A DNA stretch of 64,000 bases from Fusobacterium perfoetens ATCC 29250 (lineage in GTDB: Bacteria > Fusobacteriota > Fusobacteriia > Fusobacteriales > Fusobacteriaceae). The DNA lies in contig NZ_KK211416.1 in assembly GCF_000622245.1 (NCBI RefSeq), positions 507,915-571,914 of the forward strand, in the 5' to 3' direction. Below are positions 53,385 through 61,080 of the stretch, piece by piece (the first letter of the stretch is position 1; each line of letters starts with the position of its first letter). A program made the translations under genes and the position numbers. The notes below the pieces were generated by a model. The model was given only the letters and a program-made list of their open reading frames with translations. It ran no database searches and had not been told where the DNA came from.

Positions 53385-53433
53385 AAAAACTGTTGCAACT
53401 TTTAATTTTAAATTAAAAGATGTAACAGTTTTT
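53385..53433. terminator. Bidirectional terminator between the permease and lysO genes
   Basis: AAAAACTGTTGCA (53385-53397) and TGTAACAGTTTTT (53421-53433) pair with one mismatch; the loop contains a further palindrome TTTAATTTTAAATTAAA. Confidence 0.8.
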
Positions 53434-53439
53434 ATATTT

Positions 53440-54039
53440 TTACATATTATTATAACAAAAAGAAATTAATATAGGAACCAACGCAGAACAAATAATTCCA
53501 TTAAATACAGATAACACAACAGTTTCTTCATTTGTATATTTTATCATCATTGGAAGAGTTGTATCTTCACTTGTAGCTCCTGCTGGGGCTATACAACTAT
53601 AAAAATTTAGATATTTAGCTACAACTGGTATTAAAAAGAATGAAAATATCTCTCTCATAAGATTACTTAAAAAAGTAATACTTCCAAGTTCAGCTCCTGC
53701 TAATTTCCCAACTGTAACCCCTGATAAACTATACCATCCTAAGCCACTTACTACTGCCGTACTTTCCCCTAAAGTGAAACCTGTTATCCAACTACAAAAA
53801 ATTCCACCTATTATAGACCCAACTACTATTCCAAACGGAATAATAAATACCTTTAAATGATATTTTTTTAAATCATTTAATATCCCCTTATGAAGTCCAA
53901 TACTGATACCAACTAAAAACATTAAACAATATAAAATAAAATTTGACCTACTAGTTATGTAAGAAATAAAGTGAATATCAAATCCATAAACTCCATATAT
54001 TACTCCAAAAAATAAAGCTATCATTGCACAATAAACCAT
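53440..54039 (-). CDS. LysO-type lysine exporter, C-terminal portion
   Basis: This membrane protein of 199 residues corresponds to the large C-terminal domain of the DUF340/LysO (YbjE) lysine exporter. It has several spans and the family stretch GSIIGGIFCSWITGFTLGESTAVVSGLGWYSLSGV (near 76), then FLSNLMREIFSFFLIPVVAKY and SCIAPAGATSEDTTLPMM (near 148). In E. coli both parts form one protein of about 300 residues; here the N-terminal portion is a separate gene 10 bases upstream. GGAGG precedes the ATG, so it is a real gene and not a frameshift product. Confidence 0.8.
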   Translation of the reverse strand: MVYCAMIALFFGVIYGVYGFDIHFISYITSRSNFILYCLMFLVGISIGLHKGILNDLKKYHLKVFIIPFGIVVGSIIGGIFCSWITGFTLGESTAVVSGLGWYSLSGVTVGKLAGAELGSITFLSNLMREIFSFFLIPVVAKYLNFYSCIAPAGATSEDTTLPMMIKYTNEETVVLSVFNGIICSALVPILISFCYNNM

Positions 54040-54049
54040 TTATTTCCTC

Positions 54050-54328
54050 CTATTTCTTTTTTTCTATAAAATAATAAGTTAATAAAAAAACAACTACCAA
54101 TGATAATAATAAAGGAAAAATACAAAATATAAAACTTTGCCATCCCAAAGTAGTTAATTCTTCTAAAAAATTATCTCGTTTTCCCAGTGTTACACCCATA
54201 GAAAAAATTAATAAAATAGTACAAATAAATTGTAATTTCTCATTAAAACTTTTATATTGACGTGGAAAAAGTTTATTTCCTACTAAAACTCCTATACACA
54301 TAATTATTAAAATATCCATCTTCTTCAC
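54050..54328 (-). CDS. LysO-type lysine exporter, N-terminal portion
   Basis: The 92-residue membrane protein has about three spans (ILIIMCIGVLVGNKLFP, LQFICTILLIFSMGVTLGKRD, FIFCIFPLLLSLVVVFLLTYY) and matches the start of LysO. It ends in a charged FIEKKK tail. The neighbouring gene supplies the rest, so the two polypeptides would form a split exporter in the membrane. The ATG has AGGTGAAG ahead and a promoter at 54380-54353. Confidence 0.72.
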   Translation of the reverse strand: MKKMDILIIMCIGVLVGNKLFPRQYKSFNEKLQFICTILLIFSMGVTLGKRDNFLEELTTLGWQSFIFCIFPLLLSLVVVFLLTYYFIEKKK

Positions 54329-54352
54329 CTTTTTTTACTTTAACTGTGTTTT

Positions 54353-54380
54353 ATTATATCATATATTTATATTTTTTCAA
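54353..54380 (-). promoter_or_regulatory. lysO promoter
   Basis: On the minus strand TTGAAA (54380-54375), 16 bases, TATAAT (54358-54353). Confidence 0.6.
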
Positions 54381-54406
54381 TATTAAAAAAGTTTTTTTAT
54401 AAAATA

Positions 54407-54447
54407 AAAAAGAAGTAATCTTCAAAATTGAAAATTGCTTCTTTTTT
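54407..54447. terminator. Terminator-like hairpin without an assigned gene
   Basis: AAAAAGAAG-T-AAT (54407-54419) pairs with ATT-G-CTTCTTTTT (54434-54446) with one internal mismatch, flanked by A-run and T-run. The nearby tRNA has its own terminator closer by, so the unit ended by this hairpin is not known. Confidence 0.6.
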
Positions 54448-54553
54448 ATGATAATTAATTTGGGAAAATATTATGATATATTAATTATAATTAGCAACAA
54501 TGTCACAAATATGTCAGATAAAAAATTGTTTATAATTTTCTTAGGCATAAAAA

Positions 54554-54577
54554 AATCTTCTAGCTAACTAGAAGATT
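54554..54577 (-). terminator. Terminator of the tRNA-Leu gene
   Basis: AATCTTCTAG (54554-54563) pairs perfectly with CTAGAAGATT (54568-54577). On the minus strand it ends in a T-run, 11 bases after the tRNA. Confidence 0.8.
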
Positions 54578-54588
54578 AATCTTTTAAG

Positions 54589-54677
54589 TGGTGCCTAGAG
54601 CCGGAATCGAACCGGCACGGTATCAAGATACCACAGGATTTTAAGTCCTGTGCGTCTACCTGTTCCGCCATCCAGGC
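54589..54677 (-). tRNA. tRNA-Leu, anticodon TAA
   Basis: On the minus strand an 89-base tRNA with a 7-bp acceptor stem GCCTGGA/TCTAGGC (one G-T), discriminator A and encoded CCA. The anticodon stem CAGGA/TCCTG encloses loop CTTAAAA with anticodon TAA, reading UUA. A long variable arm (GTGGTATCTTGATACCG) marks a class II tRNA, as expected for Leu. GGTTCGATTCC is the T arm. UUA is a dominant Leu codon in this AT-rich window. Confidence 0.96.
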
Positions 54678-54702
54678 ATTTGTCATCCTCCTGACAAGAA
54701 TA

Positions 54703-54731
54703 AGTATACTATATTAGCCAATTTTTGTCAA
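54703..54731 (-). promoter_or_regulatory. Promoter of tRNA-Leu
   Basis: On the minus strand TTGACA (54731-54726), 17 bases, TATACT (54708-54703), about 25 bases ahead of the mature tRNA. Confidence 0.8.
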
Positions 54732-54801
54732 CACTTTTTATTATTTTTTGATTTTTTCCTTTATTTTCAATAGTTTTATTTTTTCATTCTTTTTTATTTT
54801 A

Positions 54802-54830
54802 TTGATTTTTTAATCTAAAAAGATTATAAT
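54802..54830 (+). promoter_or_regulatory. Promoter of the M24 peptidase gene
   Basis: TTGATT (54802-54807), 17 bases, TATAAT (54825-54830), before AGGGGGGATT and the ATG. Confidence 0.65.
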
Positions 54831-54862
54831 TATAGAAAGATTAATTTAGTAGGGGGGATTAT

Positions 54863-56257
54863 ATGTTTGCTAGACGTACTTATGAAAAAAGAAGATTGGC
54901 TTTAAGAAATAATTTTGAAGATGGAATTATCCTAATTTGTGGAAATTCTCTTTCTCCAGCAAATTATCGTGACAACACTTTTCCATTTGTTCAAGATTCT
55001 ACTTTTCTTTATTATTTTGGATTAAACAAAGAAAATCTTATTGGAGTTATTGATATAGATAAAGAACAAGAATATATATTTGGAAATGAACTTACAATGG
55101 ATGATATAATTTGGTCTGGTCCTCAAATTTCTTTAGGTGACCAATGTAAATTAGTCGGTGTTGAAAATCTTCTTCCTTATGAAGATATAAAAAGATTCCT
55201 ATATGAAGTAAAACACAGTGGTAGAAAAATCCATTATATCAACCAATATTTACCTAATAATATTATAAATATTGCTGATTGGCTTGAAATAAAACCTAAT
55301 GAAGTAAATGATTATGTTTCCGAAAAATTAAGTTATGCAGTAGTAGAGCAAAGAAATTATAAAACTCCTGAAGAAGTTCAAGAAATTATAAAAGCTGTTA
55401 ATGTTACTAGAGAAATGCACTTAAAAGCTATGAAAATTGCTAAACCTGGTATGAAAGAATATGAAGTAGCTGCTGCTCTTGAAAATGTAGCTAAAAGTAA
55501 AAATTGTACTCTTTCTTTCTTAACTATTTGTACTGTCAATGGTCAAACTTTACATAACCATTATCATGGAAATACTTTAAAAGAGGGAGATTTACTTTTA
55601 ATAGATGCTGGAGCTAAAACAGAAAGTGGATATTGTGGAGATATGACTACAACTTTCCCTGTATCTGGTAAATTTACTCCATTACAAAAAGAGTTTTATA
55701 ATCTTTTAATTTCTATGTTTGATAAAGCTAGTGAATTAATTAGACCTGGAATAACTTATAAAGAAATTCATTTGGAAGTTTGTAAAGTTTTAGCAAAAGG
55801 TTTAGTTGAGAAAAATATATTAAAAGGAAATGTTGATGAAATTGTAGAAAAAGGTGTTCATGCTTTATTTATGCCTCATGGTTTAGGACATATGTTAGGA
55901 CTTGATGTACATGATATGGAAAATATTGGAGAAGTAATTGTAGGATATAATGGAGAAGCTAAAAGTACTCAATTTGGACTTGCCTCTTTAAGACTTGGTA
56001 GAGAGTTAGAAGAAGATTTTGTATTCACTGTTGAGCCTGGAATTTACTTTATTCCTGAATTAATAAAAAAATGGAAAAATGAAAATAAATTCCCTGAATA
56101 TATAAATTATGAAGAACTTGAAAAATATATGAATTTCGGTGGAATGAGATATGAGGGAGATTTCTTAGTTACTAAAACAGGTAATATTAGACTTGGAGAA
56201 ACTATGGTAAAATCTCCTGAAGAAGTTGAAGAAGTGAGAGCGAAAGCTTTTAAATAA
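54863..56257 (+). CDS. Aminopeptidase P-type Xaa-Pro peptidase (M24)
   Basis: This dinuclear-metal peptidase removes an N-terminal residue before proline. The 464 residues have an N-terminal AMP_N domain (about 1-135, with NYRDNTFPFVQDSTFLYYFG) and a pita-bread domain from about 175. The metal ligands fit: LIDAGAKTESGYCGDMTTTFP has the two Asp (near 249 and 260), HGLGHMLGLDVHD has His (near 342), VEPGIYF has Glu and GMRYEGDFLVT has the last Glu (near 430). Length and fold match E. coli PepP. Transcribed alone with a two-way terminator behind. Confidence 0.92.
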   Translation: MFARRTYEKRRLALRNNFEDGIILICGNSLSPANYRDNTFPFVQDSTFLYYFGLNKENLIGVIDIDKEQEYIFGNELTMDDIIWSGPQISLGDQCKLVGVENLLPYEDIKRFLYEVKHSGRKIHYINQYLPNNIINIADWLEIKPNEVNDYVSEKLSYAVVEQRNYKTPEEVQEIIKAVNVTREMHLKAMKIAKPGMKEYEVAAALENVAKSKNCTLSFLTICTVNGQTLHNHYHGNTLKEGDLLLIDAGAKTESGYCGDMTTTFPVSGKFTPLQKEFYNLLISMFDKASELIRPGITYKEIHLEVCKVLAKGLVEKNILKGNVDEIVEKGVHALFMPHGLGHMLGLDVHDMENIGEVIVGYNGEAKSTQFGLASLRLGRELEEDFVFTVEPGIYFIPELIKKWKNENKFPEYINYEELEKYMNFGGMRYEGDFLVTKTGNIRLGETMVKSPEEVEEVRAKAFK

Positions 56258-56263
56258 TTATAA

Positions 56264-56297
56264 AAAAAGACTATTGCAAATTTACAATAGTCTTTTT
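56264..56297. terminator. Bidirectional terminator between the peptidase and etfA
   Basis: AAAAAGACTATTG (56264-56276) pairs perfectly with CAATAGTCTTTTT (56285-56297). Confidence 0.85.
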
Positions 56298-56309
56298 TAT
56301 TAAGTTTTA

Positions 56310-57335
56310 TTATTTTTTATCTATCCACTCTATCATTTCTGGAATTACATCATATAAATCTCCAACTATTCCATAATCACATACTTTAAATATTGGAGCT
56401 TGTGGGTCTTTATTTATTGCTACTATATATTTTGATTCGCTCATTCCTGCTAAATGTTGAATTGCTCCAGATATTCCACAAGCTATGTATACTGTTGGTC
56501 TTACTGTTGTTCCAGTTTGTCCTATTTGATGAGATTGGTCTATCCATCCACTGTCTACTGCTGCTCTTGAAGCTCCTACTTCTCCACCTAATTTATCTGC
56601 TAATTTTCTTAATAGTTCAAATCCCTCTGCTTTCTTTAATCCTCTTCCTCCTGAAACTATTATTTTAGCATCTGTTAAATTTACCAATCTTTTCTTTAAT
56701 TCTAATATTTCTACTAATTTTGTATGAATCATTTCTGGTTTTAGGTTTGGAGTTACTACTTCTATTGTTCCTTTTACTTCTTCAGTATAAGGTGCTTTTT
56801 CCATTACTCCTGGTCTTACTGTTGACATTTGTGGTCTATTTTTAGGACAAATTATTGTTGCCATTAAGTTTCCACCAAAAGCTGGTCTTGTTTGTAATAT
56901 TTTATTATCAGTTAAATCTATTTCTAATTTTGTACAATCTGCTGTTAATCCTGTTCCAACTCTTCCAGCAATTCTTGGAGCTATATCTCTTCCTATAGAA
57001 GTTGCTCCAACTAATACTATTTCAGGTTTTCTATCTAAAATTAAATCTGATACAGCTATTGTTATTCCTTGAGTAGAGAAATTTTCTAATAATTCATGTT
57101 TTAGATAATAAACTATATCTACTCCATAATGTAATAAATCTTCTGCTAAATTATCTATATTATTTCCTGGTATTACAACAGCTAATTTTTTATTTAATTG
57201 ATTTGCTAATTTTCTTCCTTCACCAATTAATTCTATAGTTACAGGTTGTATTTTTCCTTGTCTTTGTTCACCAATAACCCATACATTATTATAACTATTT
57301 AGGTCTATATTTTGATTTACTTTTGCTCTAGACAT
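56310..57335 (-). CDS. etfA: Electron transfer flavoprotein, alpha subunit
   Basis: EtfA carries FAD and, with EtfB, moves electrons to or from the adjacent acyl-CoA dehydrogenase. The 341 residues include the N-terminal Rossmann-like part (VWVIGEQRQGKIQPVTIELIGEGRKLA) and the C-terminal FAD domain with VSGGRGLKKAEGFELLRKLADKLGGEVGASRAAVDSGW (near 227) and GQTGTTVRPTVYIACGISGAIQHLAGM (near 273), which is diagnostic. It lies nine bases after etfB. In anaerobes such pairs can bifurcate electrons from NADH to ferredoxin and crotonyl-CoA, which I infer but do not see. Confidence 0.95.
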   Translation of the reverse strand: MSRAKVNQNIDLNSYNNVWVIGEQRQGKIQPVTIELIGEGRKLANQLNKKLAVVIPGNNIDNLAEDLLHYGVDIVYYLKHELLENFSTQGITIAVSDLILDRKPEIVLVGATSIGRDIAPRIAGRVGTGLTADCTKLEIDLTDNKILQTRPAFGGNLMATIICPKNRPQMSTVRPGVMEKAPYTEEVKGTIEVVTPNLKPEMIHTKLVEILELKKRLVNLTDAKIIVSGGRGLKKAEGFELLRKLADKLGGEVGASRAAVDSGWIDQSHQIGQTGTTVRPTVYIACGISGAIQHLAGMSESKYIVAINKDPQAPIFKVCDYGIVGDLYDVIPEMIEWIDKK

Positions 57336-57344
57336 TGTATCCTC

Positions 57345-58142
57345 CTATATTAAATTCAAATTATGTAATTCTGTCATTAAAATATTTGTAACTTCTTTTT
57401 TATCTTTACATTCCATAATTTTACTTTCTTTAGTTTTTGTTGGAACAAAAGATCTATATACATTTGTAGGAGAACCTTTTAGTCCTATTTGAGTTGTATC
57501 AACATTTAAGTCAACTAATGTTAATATTTTTATATCTTCATCTTTTAATTCTTCATATGCTTTATATATTCCTCTAACAGTTGGATATCTAGGAGTATTT
57601 AATTCTTTTATTGCTGTTAATAATACAGGCATTTCTGTTTCTATTAAATAATCTCCTGTTTCTGTAAATCTACTTACTAATAATTTTTCCCCTTTTACTT
57701 CTATATTTTTTACATATGTTACTTGAGGAAGATTTAAAAACTCTGCTATTTCTGGTCCTACTTGTGCAGTATCTCCATCTATTGCTTGTCTTCCACAAAT
57801 TATAAGGTCATAATTTCCTACTTTTTCAATAGCTGCAGCTAATATAGTTGCTGTTGCCCAAGTATCTGAACCTCCAAAAGCTCTATCTGAAACTAAATAA
57901 ACTTCATCTGCTCCCATAGCCACTGCTTCTTTCAAAGCTTCTTTTGCTTGTGGTGGTCCCATGCTTATAACTGTCACTTTTCCACCAAATTCATCTTTTA
58001 ATCTTAAAGCTTCTTCTAAACCATTTTTATCATCAGGATTTATAATACTTGGTACTCCATCTCTTATTAATGTTCCTGTTTCTTGATTTATTTTTACTTC
58101 ATTAGTATCTGGTACTTGTTTTAAACATACTATTATATTCAT
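57345..58142 (-). CDS. etfB: Electron transfer flavoprotein, beta subunit
   Basis: EtfB is the partner of EtfA. It has 265 residues with the opening MNIIVCLKQVPDTNEVKI, INPDDKNGLEEALRLKD, VISMGPPQAKEALKEAVAMGADEVYLVSD (near 57) and LIICGRQAIDGDTAQVGPEIAEFL (near 110). The last is the nucleotide-binding segment and resembles bifurcating Etf of butyrate producers. It sits nine bases after the acyl-CoA dehydrogenase gene, an order also seen in clostridial bcd-etfBA. AGGAGG precedes the ATG. Confidence 0.95.
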   Translation of the reverse strand: MNIIVCLKQVPDTNEVKINQETGTLIRDGVPSIINPDDKNGLEEALRLKDEFGGKVTVISMGPPQAKEALKEAVAMGADEVYLVSDRAFGGSDTWATATILAAAIEKVGNYDLIICGRQAIDGDTAQVGPEIAEFLNLPQVTYVKNIEVKGEKLLVSRFTETGDYLIETEMPVLLTAIKELNTPRYPTVRGIYKAYEELKDEDIKILTLVDLNVDTTQIGLKGSPTNVYRSFVPTKTKESKIMECKDKKEVTNILMTELHNLNLI

Positions 58143-58151
58143 TTATTCCTC

Positions 58152-59294
58152 CTAACTTAAAACAGCTCTAGAAATTACAACTTTATGTACTTCTGATGTT
58201 CCTTCATAAATTTCTGTAATTTTTGCATCACGATACATTCTTTCTAATGGATAATCTTTCATATATCCATATCCTCCGTGAATTTGTAAAGCTAAATTAG
58301 TAACTTCTCTAGCTACTGTAGAAGCATTAAATTTTGCCATAGCTGCTTCTTTTGTAAATGGTTTTCCACTATTTTTTAAACTAGCTGCATAATATATTAA
58401 CCATCTTGCTGCTTCTATCTTTGTTGCCATTTCTGCTAAATACCATTGAATTCCTTGTAATTCAGCTATTGGTTTTCCAAATTGAACTCTTTCTTTAGCA
58501 TATTTTACACTTTCTTCAAAAGCTCCCTCTGCAATTCCTAATGCTTGGGCCGCTACACCTATTCTTGCTCCATCAAGACAAGTCATAGCTATATTAAATC
58601 CTTTTCCTAATTTTCCTACTAAATTTTCTTTTGGAACTCTACAGTTATCAAAAATTAATTCAGCAGTTTCTGAACCATGGATTCCCATTTTCTCCTCAAT
58701 TTTTCCATATGTAAATCCAGGAGTTCCTTTTTCAACAATAATTGCTGACATTCCTTTTAATCCTTTTGCTGGTTCTGTTAGAGCAAAAACTAAAACAGCT
58801 TGAGCTTGAGCTCCACCAGAGATAAAGCATTTAGTACCATTTATTACATATTCACCAGTTTCTTCATCTAAAATAGCTGTTGTTTTTGCTGCTCCTGCAT
58901 CTGTACCAGCATTAGGTTCTGTTAATGCGAAAGCTCCTAAACATCCTCCCTCAGCCATCATTGGTAAATATTTTTTCTTTTGTTCTTCAGTTCCAAATTT
59001 AAGAATTCCTTGAGCAAAGATTGTATGAATAGATAAAATTGCTGCAGTTGCTGCACATTTTTTTGCAATTTCATTTACTACTATAACTTTATCTATATCA
59101 TTTCCTCCAGACCCACCATATTCAATAGGTGTTCCTATTCCAGTAAATCCTATTTTAGCCATTTTTTCAAAAGTTTCTTTTGGATATATTCCTGTTCTAT
59201 CTACTTCAGCTGCTAAAGGTCCTACTTCATTTTCGGCAAATTCTCTAGCTACTTTTTGTAACATTTCTTGTGCTTTTGTAAATTGAAAATCCAT
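58152..59294 (-). CDS. bcd: Short-chain (butyryl-type) acyl-CoA dehydrogenase
   Basis: This FAD enzyme interconverts an acyl-CoA and its 2-enoyl-CoA with Etf as redox partner. The 380 residues have the ACAD signatures GAFALTEPNAGTDAGA (near 119) and QIHGGYGYMKDYPLERMYRDAKITEIYEGTSEVHK (near 337). The latter contains the expected catalytic Glu in YEGT. The closest functional type is butyryl-CoA dehydrogenase, since bcd-etfB-etfA is its usual order. Thiolase, crotonase and hydroxybutyryl-CoA dehydrogenase are not in the window. It is preceded by a 27-bp AT palindrome. Confidence 0.9.
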   Translation of the reverse strand: MDFQFTKAQEMLQKVAREFAENEVGPLAAEVDRTGIYPKETFEKMAKIGFTGIGTPIEYGGSGGNDIDKVIVVNEIAKKCAATAAILSIHTIFAQGILKFGTEEQKKKYLPMMAEGGCLGAFALTEPNAGTDAGAAKTTAILDEETGEYVINGTKCFISGGAQAQAVLVFALTEPAKGLKGMSAIIVEKGTPGFTYGKIEEKMGIHGSETAELIFDNCRVPKENLVGKLGKGFNIAMTCLDGARIGVAAQALGIAEGAFEESVKYAKERVQFGKPIAELQGIQWYLAEMATKIEAARWLIYYAASLKNSGKPFTKEAAMAKFNASTVAREVTNLALQIHGGYGYMKDYPLERMYRDAKITEIYEGTSEVHKVVISRAVLS

Positions 59295-59323
59295 CTATTC
59301 CTCCTTATATAATTAAAAGTTAT

Positions 59324-59379
59324 TTTTAAATAAATGATTTAAATATATAATTTTATATATTTAAATTATTTATTTAAAA
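59324..59379. repeat. 56-base all-AT palindrome in the acyl-CoA dehydrogenase leader
   Basis: The arms 59324-59350 and 59353-59379 are inverted over 27 positions with one imperfect pair (59336/59367), around a two-base centre. All pairs are A-T except that one. It lies 30 bases before the bcd start, downstream of the CoA-transferase terminator. It could be a cruciform, an operator dyad or an RNA hairpin. Confidence 0.75.
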
Positions 59380-59388
59380 TAAAATTTC

Positions 59389-59422
59389 TTAAGAGGGTCT
59401 TAAGTAAATAAGGCCCTCTTAA
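59389..59422 (-). terminator. Terminator-like hairpin after the CoA-transferase gene
   Basis: TTAAGAGGGTCTTA (59389-59402) pairs with TAAGGCCCTCTTAA (59409-59422) with one wobble. It is the most GC-rich hairpin in the region. The downstream minus strand is AT-rich rather than a pure T-run. Confidence 0.65.
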
Positions 59423-59453
59423 ATATATATAAATTCAATATACCTAACTTAGA

Positions 59454-61025
59454 TTATAAGAAAAATCTGCTATCCATTTCTTTTAAGTCTTTAGATACTA
59501 AAGGTCTGAATGGCATTAATGAAATGATATCTTTTTCTATATCTAATCCTGGAGCTATTTCTATAATCTCTAGTCCTTCAGGAGTTAATTTGAATACACA
59601 TCTTTCAGTTACATATAATACTTCTTGACCAGACTCTACTGCATATTCTCCACTTGCACTAATTTCATCAACTTTTTCACAGAACTTTTGATATTTTCCT
59701 TCTTGTAAAATGTGCATTTTTCCATCTACAATTTCCATTTTATTTCCTCCACCTGAGAATGGGAAGCAATAAACACATTTTTTAGCACTTTGAGTTAAGT
59801 TTACAAATCCTCCAACTCCTATGATGTTTCCTCCTGATTTACTTACATTTACATTTCCTTTTTTATCAACTTGCATTGCTCCAACGAATGTAATATCTAG
59901 TACTCCACCATCATATAAGTCAAATTGATATGCTGTATCTTGGCACATTTCTGGATTTATAACAGCTCCAAAACTTAATCCTCCAGAAGGAGTTCCTCCA
60001 ACTAATCCTGCTTCTATTGTTAAATCCATTTCTCCAGAAAGCCCTAATTCTTTTGCAGCAGCTGGTACTAATTCAGGAATTCCTATTCCTAAGTTAACTA
60101 CAGCATTTTCTTTTAATTCCATAGCTGCTCTTCTTGCTATAATTTTATGAACTAATGTTCTTTCTTTTTTACCTCCACCTACACTTAGTCTTGTAACTTC
60201 ATCTAACATAGGTTGAATTTGTGAATCAGGTACAACTAATTCTCCTGTATAAGCTGGATTATATTGTTCAATCATTGTTTGCCATTGATTTGGTGCAACA
60301 ACTATAGCATCTACTATTGCTCCAGGTATTTTTACTTGTCTTGGATTTGCTCTAGTTCCTGATATTCTTTCAACTTGAACTATTACTTTTCCTCCATTTG
60401 CTTTTGCTGCCATTGCTGTTGTAAATGGATCTAAGTAGAATGCTTCTTTTTCAAATGTGATATTTCCATTTATATCTGCTGTTGTTCCTCTTATGATAGA
60501 TACATCAACTTTTGGTGCTTTATAGAATAGATATTCTTCACCATCTATTACCATTAATTCAGCTAAAGTATCTTTAGAAATTTCATTTAAAGCTCCTCTT
60601 GTATTTCTAGGGTCAACAAAAGTTTTTAATCCTAGTTTTGTAAGAACTCCTGGTTTTCTTCCTGCAGCAGCTCTAAACATATGAGAAATTGCTCCATATG
60701 GTAAGTTATAAGCTTCTATTTTATTTTCTTTAGCTAGAGTTTTTAATCCTACCATTTTAATAAAGTGAGAACATATAACTTTTTTTACTAATCCTTCATA
60801 ACTGATTCCATCTATTAATCTTCCTTCTGTAGCTTCTCCTAATCCTGCTCCAGCTATATAATTTAGATTTCTAGGTTCTCCTGTTTCTAAAAATCTTTTT
60901 CCTAAAGCTGCTGTTACTTCTTCTGGATAAACTAAAGAACCAAATCCATTTATTGCTACTGTATCTTCTGATTTTATTAATCTTACAGCTTCATCAGCTG
61001 TCATTATTTTTCTATCTACTTTCAT
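59454..61025 (-). CDS. YdiF-type acyl-CoA:acetate/3-ketoacid CoA-transferase
   Basis: This family I CoA-transferase, with alpha and beta halves fused in one 523-residue chain, moves CoA between short-chain acids. The N-terminal half holds AVNGFGSLVYPEEV and GAGLGEATEGRL. The C-terminal half has LGIGIPELVPAAAKELGL (near 313) and TIEAGLVGGTPSGG (near 333), where the Glu of IEAG is the expected thioester-forming residue. YdiF of E. coli has the same layout. It lies 55 bases after the second acyl-CoA dehydrogenase gene. The natural acid is unknown. Confidence 0.9.
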   Translation of the reverse strand: MKVDRKIMTADEAVRLIKSEDTVAINGFGSLVYPEEVTAALGKRFLETGEPRNLNYIAGAGLGEATEGRLIDGISYEGLVKKVICSHFIKMVGLKTLAKENKIEAYNLPYGAISHMFRAAAGRKPGVLTKLGLKTFVDPRNTRGALNEISKDTLAELMVIDGEEYLFYKAPKVDVSIIRGTTADINGNITFEKEAFYLDPFTTAMAAKANGGKVIVQVERISGTRANPRQVKIPGAIVDAIVVAPNQWQTMIEQYNPAYTGELVVPDSQIQPMLDEVTRLSVGGGKKERTLVHKIIARRAAMELKENAVVNLGIGIPELVPAAAKELGLSGEMDLTIEAGLVGGTPSGGLSFGAVINPEMCQDTAYQFDLYDGGVLDITFVGAMQVDKKGNVNVSKSGGNIIGVGGFVNLTQSAKKCVYCFPFSGGGNKMEIVDGKMHILQEGKYQKFCEKVDEISASGEYAVESGQEVLYVTERCVFKLTPEGLEIIEIAPGLDIEKDIISLMPFRPLVSKDLKEMDSRFFL

Positions 61026-61080
61026 TATATTCCTCCATCATAGTTAACTTTTTTATATTTTTTCCCAAGCCTTATTTTTA

